From: Gammaproteobacteria bacterium
GTDB lineage: Bacteria; Pseudomonadota; Gammaproteobacteria; Eutrophobiales; Eutrophobiaceae
Assembly: GCA_016198885.1 (NCBI GenBank)
Contig: JACQHV010000247.1
Coordinates: 1-10,939, forward strand
DNA: 10,939 bases
Direction: 5' to 3'
Shown here: positions 1 through 6,031 of the stretch, in pieces
Position numbering within the stretch: the first letter of the stretch is position 1
Layout: each line of letters begins with the position of its first letter
Program-made: the position numbers and the translations under genes
The notes under the pieces: model-generated
Seen by the model: the letters and a program-made list of their open reading frames with translations, nothing else
What the model was told of the DNA's origin: nothing
The model's database searches: none

Positions 1-100
1 CCTATAACAAGCCCGCTGTACACCTTGCATCATTCGATCCTGTAGATTGGCCAATCTACAGGATCGAATGATGCAAGGTGTACAGCGGGCTTGTTATAGG
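1..100. repeat. Perfect 2 x 50-base inverted repeat without spacer at the window edge
   Basis: Bases 1-50 are the exact reverse complement of bases 51-100, with no mismatch and no loop. A 100-base perfect palindrome is very unstable in living bacteria and almost never survives without a spacer. The centre (50/51) falls inside a plausible minus-strand coding sequence: conserved-looking protein runs up to the codon at 53-51 and then turns into mirror sequence that soon meets a stop. The simplest reading is a fold-back join created in library preparation or assembly at a contig end. A real hairpin, such as a telomere-like end or a recombination product, cannot be excluded from sequence alone. 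Confidence 0.95.
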
Positions 101-212
101 AATGACCTTCCGTATCACGGGTTGGGTGCGGTGTTTTACCCGGGATAAAACGGTACGGTGGGAATGGCCGATCAGAGTAACGATGCTGCGTTGTATCTTT
201 GGGTTGCGCCAT
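51..212 (-). CDS. N-terminal fragment of a DUF309-like conserved protein (cut by the palindrome)
   Basis: Starting from the ATG at 212 and reading leftwards, 54 residues can be read before the palindrome centre. They include the proline/aromatic motif PFPPYRFIPG (residues 16-25), then TPHPTRD (27-33) and GHSY (36-39), and end FDPVDW (49-54). This pattern resembles the N-terminal segment that precedes the main domain in DUF309-type proteins of unknown function; that assignment is from memory and is not certain. The six residues after W54 (to a stop at 30) are encoded by the mirror copy and are probably not native, so the gene is incomplete. No clear Shine-Dalgarno sequence precedes the ATG. 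The gene is divergent from the Sel1-repeat gene and shares its upstream region (213-342). Confidence 0.5.
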
Positions 213-253
213 TTTCTATGGTCGATCAAATACTCTTAAGACCAGTATACATA

Positions 254-282
254 TTGTATCAACACTGTTGAGTCATTATCTT
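254..282 (+). promoter_or_regulatory. Possible sigma-70 type promoter for the Sel1-repeat gene
   Basis: TTGTAT (254-259) and TATCTT (277-282) are separated by 17 bases and lie 60-90 bases upstream of the preferred start at 343. The match to the -35/-10 consensus is only moderate, and the region is AT-rich, so chance matches are likely. It is listed because it is the best-spaced pair in the divergent intergenic region. Confidence 0.25.
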
Positions 283-342
283 TGGCTATATTCCTATTAG
301 TCTTTTAGGATGATTAAACAGTCCTGTAACAGGGGCAGTGTA

Positions 343-1590
343 ATGGACGGGATGATAAAAATTTCACAACTCATTGGCCGGGCGGAGAAGGGCGATTTAA
401 CCGCACAGCTTACCCTTGCGAATATCTATGATAATGGCGTGGAAGTCGAACAGGATTATGGTCTTGCCGCAAAGTGGTTTCTCAAAGCGGCCTGGCTTGG
501 TTCTGCCAAGGCGCAATCAAAAATCGGGGAAATGTATCTGCACGGAAGTGGCATTGGTAAAAATATTAAAAAAGCCGTGTACTGGTTTCGGCGGGCAGCT
601 ACACAGAATGATGCCGGAAGTCTGGCCAATCTTGGCTGGTGTTATCAGAATGGTTTGAGTGTCAGGCAGGATTTCAGGAAGGCATTCAAATATTATCAAA
701 AGGCGGCCAAGCTTGGACATTCCGGGGCGCAGTATAACCTGGGTTTCATGTATGCCAATGGGTATGGGGCTTTGCGGGATGATCTCGCGGCATTCAATTG
801 GTACCTGCAGGCGGCCCATCAGGATAACAGAAAGGCGCAATTAAATATCGGATTGATGCATGCACATGGGGTCGGGACCGAGAAGAACGATATTGAAGCC
901 GTAGAATGGTTTCGAAAGGCAGCGGAACAGGGATACGGCAAGGCCCAGTATAATCTGGCCCTGATGTATGCCAAAGGGCGTGGTGTGCCAAAGGACTATC
1001 GCGAGGCGGTGAAATGGCATCGACTGGCGGCGGAACAGGGATATTTTCGTGCGCAATATTTTCTGGGCCTGTTGTATCTACATGCGAGGGGCGTCGAACA
1101 GGATTATTCCGAGGCGCTGGACTGGTTGCTCAAATCTTCAGAACAGGGTTATCGCAAGGCACAATATGAAGTAGGCAAGATCTACGCGAATGGGCTTGGT
1201 GTCCCGGCCGATACCCGGGAAGCTGCCATGTGGTTTCGCTTTGCGGCCGAACAAGACCATCCCAAGGCACAATATCGTCTGGGAAATCTCTATACCAAAG
1301 GTTTGGGGCTGGAACAAAATGACACACTTGCCTTCCGCTGGTATTTAAAGTCGGCAAAACACGGCCATATACCCGCCCAGTATTATGTGGGTGTCATGTA
1401 CAATAAGGGAATGGGCGTTGAGCAGGATCTTGTCAAGGCTTATAGCTGGTTATATGTCGCTGCGGCTGCAGATGAACCACATGCGAAGCTGGCGCTTAGA
1501 AGGGCCGCAAAAAAATTAAATCAACCGGAATTGACTGAAGCCACCCGCGCCGGTGAACGCTTATATTCGAAATATGGAAAAGGTCATTGA
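343..1590 (+). CDS. Sel1-like repeat (SLR/TPR-type) protein
   Basis: The protein is almost entirely ten consecutive Sel1-like repeats of 36 residues. Each has the pattern A..G...AQ..LG.MY..G.GV..D...A..W...A, with motifs such as AEQGYGKAQYNLALMYAKG and AEQGYFRAQYFLGLLYLH. A short capping helix region follows (about the last 40 residues). Sel1 repeats are alpha-helical hairpins that form a superhelical scaffold for protein-protein contacts; they have no catalytic activity of their own. No signal peptide or membrane segment is visible, so the protein is predicted to be cytoplasmic. An upstream in-frame ATG at 310 would add 11 residues, but an AGGGG at 331-335, seven bases before the ATG at 343, favours 343; the ATG at 352 is a third option. 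The binding partner and pathway cannot be read from the sequence. mtnB follows 78 bases downstream with no visible terminator, so co-transcription is possible but unproven. Confidence 0.9.
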   Translation: MDGMIKISQLIGRAEKGDLTAQLTLANIYDNGVEVEQDYGLAAKWFLKAAWLGSAKAQSKIGEMYLHGSGIGKNIKKAVYWFRRAATQNDAGSLANLGWCYQNGLSVRQDFRKAFKYYQKAAKLGHSGAQYNLGFMYANGYGALRDDLAAFNWYLQAAHQDNRKAQLNIGLMHAHGVGTEKNDIEAVEWFRKAAEQGYGKAQYNLALMYAKGRGVPKDYREAVKWHRLAAEQGYFRAQYFLGLLYLHARGVEQDYSEALDWLLKSSEQGYRKAQYEVGKIYANGLGVPADTREAAMWFRFAAEQDHPKAQYRLGNLYTKGLGLEQNDTLAFRWYLKSAKHGHIPAQYYVGVMYNKGMGVEQDLVKAYSWLYVAAAADEPHAKLALRRAAKKLNQPELTEATRAGERLYSKYGKGH

Positions 1591-1668
1591 TGTTTTTTGT
1601 TCTTCACTACCACTGCACGGCCTGTGATATATTTCCGGCAAATTCTCCTGTAGAAGTTCTGTTGTGAT

Positions 1669-2283
1669 ATGGATCGCAACTTTGATAAGTACGCGCGTGA
1701 GCTGGTTGAAACAGGGCGTATCCTCTATGACCTGGGCATGGTGCCTGCAACCAGTGGTAATTTCTCGGCGCGTGTCGCGGATGATTGTTTTGCGATTACC
1801 GTGTCCGGACGGCACAAGGGGCGTATGACCACGGACGATATCATGCAGGTGAACGCCCAGGGTCAATCGCTTGATAACCGGCGACCGTCCGCAGAAACCG
1901 GGCTGCATATGCAGATATACCAACGCTTCCCGAAGGTGTGCGTAATCTTGCATCCCCATTCCCTGTATGCCACGCTATTGTCGCGACAGGTGAATGAAGA
2001 AGTGGTTCTCGCTGATTACGAGTTACTCAAGGCCTTTCCTGACATCGACACTCATGAGTACAGGCTTAAGGTCCCGGTGTTTGATAACGATCAAAACATT
2101 GCACGACTGGCGCAGAAGGTGGATGCTTATATGGATAGCAATGAGCCGATCCATGGTTATCTGATCCGCGGACATGGTTTTTACACATGGGGTGAGACAA
2201 TGGAAGCGGCGCTCAGGCATGTAGAGGCGTTTGAATTTCTGTTTAAATGTGAATTAATGATGCGAGGAGGAGTACAGGCATGA
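1669..2283 (+). CDS. mtnB: Methylthioribulose-1-phosphate dehydratase (MtnB)
   Basis: This is a class II aldolase/adducin-fold enzyme of 204 residues, full length for MtnB. It dehydrates 5-methylthioribulose-1-phosphate to 2,3-diketo-5-methylthiopentyl-1-phosphate in the methionine salvage pathway, in the cytoplasm. The fold's signatures are present: the phosphate-binding ATSGNFSAR (27-35), SGRHKG (46-51), the acidic residue in AETGLH (75-80), the metal-binding HPH (H95 and H97), and the third metal histidine H169 in RGHGFYTWG. Class membership alone would also allow L-fuculose-phosphate or ribulose-phosphate aldolases, but the immediate neighbours mtnD and mtnC settle the assignment. No strong Shine-Dalgarno sequence is visible before the ATG at 1669. 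The stop overlaps the start of mtnD (ATGA), indicating translational coupling. Confidence 0.95.
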   Translation: MDRNFDKYARELVETGRILYDLGMVPATSGNFSARVADDCFAITVSGRHKGRMTTDDIMQVNAQGQSLDNRRPSAETGLHMQIYQRFPKVCVILHPHSLYATLLSRQVNEEVVLADYELLKAFPDIDTHEYRLKVPVFDNDQNIARLAQKVDAYMDSNEPIHGYLIRGHGFYTWGETMEAALRHVEAFEFLFKCELMMRGGVQA

Positions 2284-2837
2284 CAACTCTGACAATTTAC
2301 AAGGATAAGGGCAAAGACAAAGGCAAGACACTGACTGATTTCCCTGAAATTGCCAAGACACTCAGCGGGATTGGGGTGCAGCTTGAACGCTGGAAAGCCA
2401 ATCAACCATTAGGCAAGGATGCCGGACAGGATGAAGTACTGGCGGCCTACAAGGAGTCCATTGAAAAGCTAAACCGGAAGTATGGGTTCCAGAAGGTGGA
2501 CGTGGTCGGCCTCAACCCGGATCACCCGGACAAGGACACCATGCGCCAGAAATTTCTCGCTGAACATACGCACGCCGATTTTGAGGTGCGTTTTTTTGTG
2601 GAAGGCAATGGTTTGTTCTATCTGCATGTAGGCGGCAAGGTCTATACCCTGCTGTGTGAAAAAGGTGATTTGATCAGTGTACCGGCGAACACTACTCATT
2701 GGTTCGACATGGGATCCAAACCGTATTTCAAATGTATCCGTTTTTTCACCACACCGGATGGCTGGGTGGGGAATTTCACCGGTAACGAGATCGCCAAGCA
2801 ATTTCCTGACTACGATCTGTACACTGCTTCCTTGTGA
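2280..2837 (+). CDS. mtnD: Acireductone dioxygenase (MtnD/ARD), cupin fold
   Basis: This 185-residue cupin enzyme oxidises the acireductone 1,2-dihydroxy-3-keto-5-methylthiopentene. The Fe form yields 2-keto-4-methylthiobutyrate (productive salvage) and formate; the Ni form yields methylthiopropionate, CO and formate. The metal site is intact: H96, H98 and E102 in EHTHADFEVRFFVEG, and H140 in NTTHWFD. The C-terminal motif FTTPDGWVGNFTG is typical of bacterial ARD. Which metal is used cannot be told from sequence. The ATG overlaps the mtnB stop by four bases and is preceded by a strong GGAGGAG at good spacing, so it is probably coupled to mtnB and well expressed. Together with mtnB and mtnC it forms the middle of the methylthioadenosine recycling route. 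Confidence 0.97.
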   Translation: MTTLTIYKDKGKDKGKTLTDFPEIAKTLSGIGVQLERWKANQPLGKDAGQDEVLAAYKESIEKLNRKYGFQKVDVVGLNPDHPDKDTMRQKFLAEHTHADFEVRFFVEGNGLFYLHVGGKVYTLLCEKGDLISVPANTTHWFDMGSKPYFKCIRFFTTPDGWVGNFTGNEIAKQFPDYDLYTASL

Positions 2838-2888
2838 AAACTCTGAAAAAGTCATCCCCGGCGTTTTTACATCCTTTGCTCCGCAAAC

Positions 2889-2904
2889 GGCACATCCATG
2901 TGCC
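2889..2904 (+). promoter_or_regulatory. Small hairpin in the mtnD-mtnC gap
   Basis: GGCACA (2889-2894) and TGTGCC (2899-2904) form a perfect 6-bp stem around a four-base loop, about 28 bases before the TTG start of mtnC. No T tract follows, so it is not a terminator. It could protect the transcript or tune translation of mtnC; chance cannot be excluded for a stem this short. Confidence 0.3.
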
Positions 2905-2931
2905 TCTCCTCAGAGACTAAAAAGTAACGTC

Positions 2932-3621
2932 TTGATTCACGCTATCCTCACGGATATCGAGGGCACGACATCATCGATTGCCTTCGTAAAGGAAGTCTTG
3001 TTTCCTTATGCGCGGAAACACATCGGTGATTTTATAGAGACACATGGTGCCGATCCGGAGGTACGCAAATTACTTGACGAAGTATCTGACATCGCCGGTA
3101 AGCAGCTCAACGATGCTGAAGTTGTCCGGCAACTGATCACATGGATCGATGAAGATCGCAAGGTTACACCACTCAAGGCCCTGCAGGGGATGATCTGGGA
3201 GACGGGTTACCGGCAGGGTGATTTTACCGGTCATGTGTATGAGGATGCCGAGAAAAAGCTGCGTGAATGGCATACCGCAGGGTTGCGTCTCTATGTATTT
3301 TCCTCCGGTTCCGTCACCGCACAAAAGCTCATTTTTGGTTACAGCGACTTTGGCGATTTGAAGCCGCTCTTTTCAGGATATTTTGATACGCGCGTCGGCT
3401 CCAAGCGAGACGCCATAGCGTACCAGGTCATTGTAAAGGCGATTGGGTTGCCTGCGGATGAAATCCTGTTTTTATCTGATATTGCAGAAGAACTCGATGC
3501 TGCACGATCAGCCGGCATGCATACCCTGCAACTGGTACGCGAAGGCGCAGTTCCATCACCCGCTCATCCGATAGCATCTGATTTTGACCAGATTGATCTA
3601 GACTTGATTCGTTCTGATTAA
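2932..3621 (+). CDS. mtnC: Acireductone synthase / enolase-phosphatase E1 (MtnC)
   Basis: This HAD-superfamily enzyme enolises and then dephosphorylates 2,3-diketo-5-methylthiopentyl-1-phosphate, giving the acireductone used by MtnD. From the TTG at 2932 the protein is 229 residues, the usual MtnC length, and begins MIHAILTDIEGTTSS, the family's N-terminal signature (D8 and E10 at the Mg2+/phosphoryl site). Further HAD motifs are FSSGSV (123-128), K158 in GSKRDA, and LSDIAEELDAARSAGM (181-196). The open frame extends upstream to an ATG at 2677 inside mtnD, but those extra residues have no family resemblance and overlap mtnD out of frame, so they are not coding. The only in-frame start just before the conserved domain is TTG, with no good Shine-Dalgarno sequence. 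This suggests weak or coupled translation after mtnD. Confidence 0.95.
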   Translation: MIHAILTDIEGTTSSIAFVKEVLFPYARKHIGDFIETHGADPEVRKLLDEVSDIAGKQLNDAEVVRQLITWIDEDRKVTPLKALQGMIWETGYRQGDFTGHVYEDAEKKLREWHTAGLRLYVFSSGSVTAQKLIFGYSDFGDLKPLFSGYFDTRVGSKRDAIAYQVIVKAIGLPADEILFLSDIAEELDAARSAGMHTLQLVREGAVPSPAHPIASDFDQIDLDLIRSD

Positions 3622-3697
3622 AAGTGAATCTTCGTGAGCCAAAGAAAGAAAGACAGATCCAACTTCGCAATAAAGGTTAATTAATTTCCAATTCAGA

Positions 3698-3979
3698 CTA
3701 ATGGCGTTTACGTCCGCCACTACGTCCGCCACGTTTGGCGCGGGGATCTTCAAAGCGAACGCGCAGGGATTTGCCATTATAGGACTTGCCATCCAATCCC
3801 GTAACTGCTGCCCTCGCTTCGTGCCCTTCCATTTCGACAAAACCGAAGCCGCGGCATTTGCGCGTAAATATATCTGTGGCTATCTGTATGGATCGCACCG
3901 TGCCGAATTCAGAAAACAACTTGCGTATAGAATCTTCCGAGGCGTCGATGGGCAGGTTACTGACAAACATTTTCTTCAA
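3698..3979 (-). CDS. Small single-RRM RNA-binding protein
   Basis: This is a 93-residue protein with one RNA recognition motif and a basic tail. RNP2 is MFVSNLP near the N-terminus, RNP1 is CRGFGFVEM in the middle, and the C-terminus DPRAKRGGRSGGRKRH is Arg/Gly-rich. Such single-RRM proteins in bacteria bind single-stranded RNA and in several lineages are cold-inducible; the target RNA here is unknown. I place the start at the TTG at 3979 because GAGGAG (3991-3986) lies six bases before it. The ATG at 3970 would be 15 bases from that site, and a longer frame reaching 4042 would run through the upstream terminator. It lies directly downstream of the cold-shock gene on the same strand, separated by a terminator and a second hairpin. 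It converges with mtnC. Confidence 0.93.
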   Translation of the reverse strand: MKKMFVSNLPIDASEDSIRKLFSEFGTVRSIQIATDIFTRKCRGFGFVEMEGHEARAAVTGLDGKSYNGKSLRVRFEDPRAKRGGRSGGRKRH

Positions 3980-4005
3980 CTGAGTCTCCTCGTTAAAAAC
4001 CCATG

Positions 4006-4025
4006 TACCCTGTAAAGGCAGGGTA
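4006..4025 (-). promoter_or_regulatory. Hairpin in the leader of the RRM gene
   Basis: TACCCTG (4006-4012) and CAGGGTA (4019-4025) form a perfect 7-bp stem around a six-base loop. It lies between the csp terminator and the GAGGAG ribosome site of the RRM gene. It has no T tract and so is more likely part of a structured 5' leader than a terminator. An effect on translation or on terminator read-through is inferred, not shown. Confidence 0.45.
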
Positions 4026-4030
4026 TAAAC

Positions 4031-4061
4031 AAAAAACCCCATAGCGCAACTATGGGGTTTT
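4031..4061 (-). terminator. Intrinsic terminator of the cold-shock gene
   Basis: A perfect 12-bp stem, AAAACCCCATAG (4033-4044) with CTATGGGGTTTT (4050-4061), encloses the five-base loop CGCAA. Read on the minus strand it is followed by a run of six T (4036-4031, partly within the stem). It begins about 20 bases after the csp stop, so it fits a Rho-independent terminator for csp. It also sits upstream of the RRM gene, so partial read-through would deliver RRM message. Confidence 0.88.
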
Positions 4062-4080
4062 ACCTATATCAACCGGCGTA

Positions 4081-4287
4081 TCAGACCTTGGTTGAGACGC
4101 GAGTGGCTTGCGGCCCTTTTTCGCTTCTCTGCATCTCGAACTGTACGGTTTGACCCTCGCTCAAGGTCTTAAAACCTTCTCCTTCGATAACTGAGAAATG
4201 TACAAATACGTCCGGGCTGCCATCAGACGGTGTAATAAAGCCGTAACCTTTGGATTCATTGAACCATTTAACGGTACCTGTTGCCAT
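4081..4287 (-). CDS. CspA-family cold-shock protein
   Basis: This 68-residue protein is a single cold-shock domain, a five-stranded OB-fold barrel that binds single-stranded RNA and DNA without strong sequence specificity. It melts RNA secondary structure as an RNA chaperone. The two hallmark motifs are intact: KGYGFI (RNP1, about residues 13-18) and VFVHFS (RNP2, about 27-32), after the typical N-terminus MATGTVKWFNESKG. Length and composition match the family. A GAGGT ribosome site lies seven bases before the ATG. Which csp paralogue it is cannot be told from sequence alone, so no symbol is given. A 180-base AT-rich region with repeats lies upstream, and a strong terminator and an RRM gene lie downstream. 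The context suggests a cold or stress role, but many Csp proteins are constitutive. Confidence 0.97.
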   Translation of the reverse strand: MATGTVKWFNESKGYGFITPSDGSPDVFVHFSVIEGEGFKTLSEGQTVQFEMQRSEKGPQATRVSTKV

Positions 4288-4360
4288 GTTTCTTACCTCT
4301 TTTAATTAATAATGAAAAATGTGTTTTGTGTTGCAAATCAGAAGAAGCAAATTACAGGAG

Positions 4361-4418
4361 ATACCTTAAATGGAACTACTGAAATACCTAAACTAACATG
4401 CAAACATACCTAGTTTAG
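4361..4418 (-). promoter_or_regulatory. Repeat cluster upstream of the cold-shock gene (possible operator or structured leader)
   Basis: An 8-base inverted repeat, CTAAACTA (4388-4395) and TAGTTTAG (4411-4418), encloses 15 bases. Overlapping it are three direct copies of ATACCT at 4361, 4384 and 4406, spaced 23 and 22 bases apart, about two helical turns. Read on the csp strand they are AGGTAT. The cluster lies about 75-130 bases upstream of the csp start. It could be an operator array, or part of a long 5' leader as known for some cspA genes. No T tract marks it as a terminator for the cupin gene. Confidence 0.4.
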
Positions 4419-4467
4419 CCGACTATTATGAAAAATACGAGTGTCATGAGATATAAAACAGGACAGG

Positions 4468-5028
4468 TTATTCCCGGAATTTCAGTGAAAATAAACTTGT
4501 CTCGGCGCTAATCCACTTCTGCAGGAAGCGTGAACCCTGCTTCTTTGTATATTCATCCGGAGAAGGATCATAAGGAACTAGTTGTTCCTGCTCGTTTGGA
4601 TCATTACGGGATATGATGGCAATCGCAGGCTCGGTATCACTCAGATTGTGTGGCTGATGGGGCACATTTGAAGGAATAAAAATAAAATCGCCAGCCTCAT
4701 TGATAACAGATTTCTCAAGTTTCTTTCCATAGCGTGTCTCGACCATGCCCCGAATGAGATAAACAGCCTCTTCGAATCCATCGTGATAATGCGGTTTGGC
4801 TGTACCTCGGGGTGGAATGATGACGAGTCTCATGGAGATCACCTTTGCGCCCGCAGTGTCTGCGGAAATGCCAATAAAATAGGGTGTTTTTTGTTTTGAA
4901 TTGATATCAGCCGGTGATTTTATTGTTACCACCTCTGCATCCGCGCCGGGAGGCCCGCCGGTGTAAACGCTGGTAGTATAAGAATAGAGAAAAAGAATTG
5001 GGACAAGCCAAATATACGGTCGTTTCAT
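4468..5028 (-). CDS. Exported cupin-domain protein
   Basis: This is a 186-residue protein with a hydrophobic N-terminal segment (about residues 6-22) and a possible signal peptidase site after A29-D30-A31, so it is probably periplasmic; retention as a membrane anchor is possible. The rest is one small-barrel cupin. Motif 1 is PHYHDGFEEAVYLIRG with probable metal ligands H80, H82 and E87; motif 2 is GDFIFIPSNVPHQP with H124. The full ligand set suggests a bound Fe, Mn or similar metal, but enzymatic and binding-only cupins share it, so substrate and reaction are unknown. A GGAG lies eight bases before the ATG. It is divergent from the MtfA-type peptidase gene and shares an 86-base control region with it. 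No intrinsic terminator is evident after its stop. Confidence 0.85.
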   Translation of the reverse strand: MKRPYIWLVPILFLYSYTTSVYTGGPPGADAEVVTIKSPADINSKQKTPYFIGISADTAGAKVISMRLVIIPPRGTAKPHYHDGFEEAVYLIRGMVETRYGKKLEKSVINEAGDFIFIPSNVPHQPHNLSDTEPAIAIISRNDPNEQEQLVPYDPSPDEYTKKQGSRFLQKWISAETSLFSLKFRE

Positions 5029-5069
5029 CGTTCAAGCTCCATTTTGAATACTAGTGCAATTATGATTCA

Positions 5070-5095
5070 GTTCTTGTAAGTTTAATTATAAGAAC
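5070..5095. promoter_or_regulatory. Inverted repeat between the divergent cupin and mtfA genes
   Basis: GTTCTTGTAA (5070-5079) and TTATAAGAAC (5086-5095) form a 10-base inverted repeat with one mismatch around GTTTAA. It sits in the short intergenic region between two divergent genes, about 20 bases before the mtfA start and 42 bases before the cupin start. This position suits an operator for a dimeric regulator acting on both genes. No T tract follows on the plus strand. The regulator is unknown. Confidence 0.4.
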
Positions 5096-5114
5096 CCGGA
5101 ATGACCTGTGAAGA

Positions 5115-5885
5115 TTGAAAAGAAGCGTGTTTTCAAATTGGCAAAATTGGCGGCGTGAGCGCATCCTGCGGAAGTCACGAATTGACAAGGATCTCTGGAA
5201 GCAGTCATGTTCTCAAATCAGGGCAATTGCGCACCTGTCACCGGCAGATCTGGAACGTCTGCGCGATCTTGCGTCTCTTTTTCTGCATGAGAAATCCATT
5301 GAACCTGCCGGAGAACTGGTGCTGACTGAGATTATGGCAGTCCGTATTGCCTGTGGGGCGTGTATTCCGATCCTGAATCTTAAGTTTGAAGACTACAATC
5401 ACTGGCATTCCGTAATCCTCTACCCCGATGAATTCGTCACGCGACATGAAAATGTTGATGAAAATGGCGTTGTTCATGTCGACCGTGATGCATATTCAGG
5501 GGAGGCGTGGGACAGCGGGCCGGTTATTCTTTCATGGCAGAATATTGTTGCGGGAGAACCGGGGTCCAATGTCATTATCCATGAAATGGCGCACAAACTT
5601 GATCTTCTTGATGGAGTTGCGAACGGACGGCCCCCTTTACATCGGGATATGGATCAGGCGATCTGGGCAAAAGAATTGAGTGATGCCTATGAAATGCATG
5701 TAGCGCAGGTCGAAGCAGGTGAAGGGACTGTAATTGATGCCTATGCTGCAGAAAACCCGGCGGAATTTTTTGCCGTAGTAAGCGAAGTATTCTTCGAGTC
5801 GGCTCATGTTCTCAAGCGACAATGGCCTGCAGTATATGAACAGTTGGCACAGTACTATAGACAGCACCCGGCCGGCTATAGATAG
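5115..5885 (+). CDS. mtfA: MtfA-type zinc metallopeptidase (M90 family)
   Basis: This 256-residue protein matches the Mlc titration factor A family, zinc aminopeptidase-like enzymes. In Escherichia coli MtfA binds the glucose repressor Mlc and so relieves ptsG repression. The gluzincin site is intact: HEMAHKLD carries HExxH at H156-E157-H160, and ENPAEFFAVVSEVFFE (about 213-228) holds the probable third ligand E217. The blocks DSGPVILSWQNI and VILYPDEFV are also family-like. Length is close to the E. coli protein (about 265). No signal peptide is seen, so it is cytoplasmic. The start is uncertain: the TTG at 5115 is used here, while the GTG at 5127 would be four residues shorter, and neither has a strong ribosome site. 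Whether an Mlc partner exists in this organism is unknown; in many bacteria the natural role of MtfA is unproven. Confidence 0.92.
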   Translation: MKRSVFSNWQNWRRERILRKSRIDKDLWKQSCSQIRAIAHLSPADLERLRDLASLFLHEKSIEPAGELVLTEIMAVRIACGACIPILNLKFEDYNHWHSVILYPDEFVTRHENVDENGVVHVDRDAYSGEAWDSGPVILSWQNIVAGEPGSNVIIHEMAHKLDLLDGVANGRPPLHRDMDQAIWAKELSDAYEMHVAQVEAGEGTVIDAYAAENPAEFFAVVSEVFFESAHVLKRQWPAVYEQLAQYYRQHPAGYR

Positions 5886-6007
5886 TATCGGTATTATCCC
5901 TGCACTTGTCTGAATGATACTACAGAATTATCAGACCTTTCTCTTGCAGGATCTGAAAAGACAAAACATATAGTATTATTGTTTTCAATTCGCTTAACAT
6001 TAATATA

Positions 6008-6016
6008 TGCGATAAT
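6008..6016 (+). promoter_or_regulatory. Extended -10 promoter element before the 6032 gene
   Basis: TGCGATAAT (6008-6016) matches an extended -10 element (TGn plus GATAAT), with no good -35 upstream. Transcription would begin near 6023, only about ten bases before the ATG at 6032, and no Shine-Dalgarno sequence lies in that interval. The AT-rich surroundings make chance matches possible. Confidence 0.35.
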
Positions 6017-6031
6017 TTTCTATTTATTCCA

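Noticed and set aside
1561..1959. 132-residue minus-strand open frame opposite mtnB
   Set aside because: It lies across the mtnB start and the intergenic gap, shows no motif, and mtnB is certain on the other strand.
2677..2931. Upstream extension of the mtnC frame to an ATG inside mtnD
   Set aside because: It would overlap mtnD out of frame and add 85 residues with no family resemblance; the conserved MtnC N-terminus begins at the TTG at 2932.
3701..4015. Plus-strand open frame opposite the RRM gene
   Set aside because: The minus strand encodes a clear RRM with RNP1 and RNP2; the plus-strand frame is its shadow and has no recognisable motif.
4361..4418. Short repeats as a CRISPR or iteron array
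   Set aside because: There are only three copies of 6-7 bases in a promoter-like region; no CRISPR-length repeats, and no replication or cas genes nearby.
5908..5936. GTCTGA ... TCAGAC inverted repeat after mtfA as a terminator
   Set aside because: The stem is only 6 bp with a 17-base loop, and the following CTTTCTCTT is a poor T tract; not strong enough to call.
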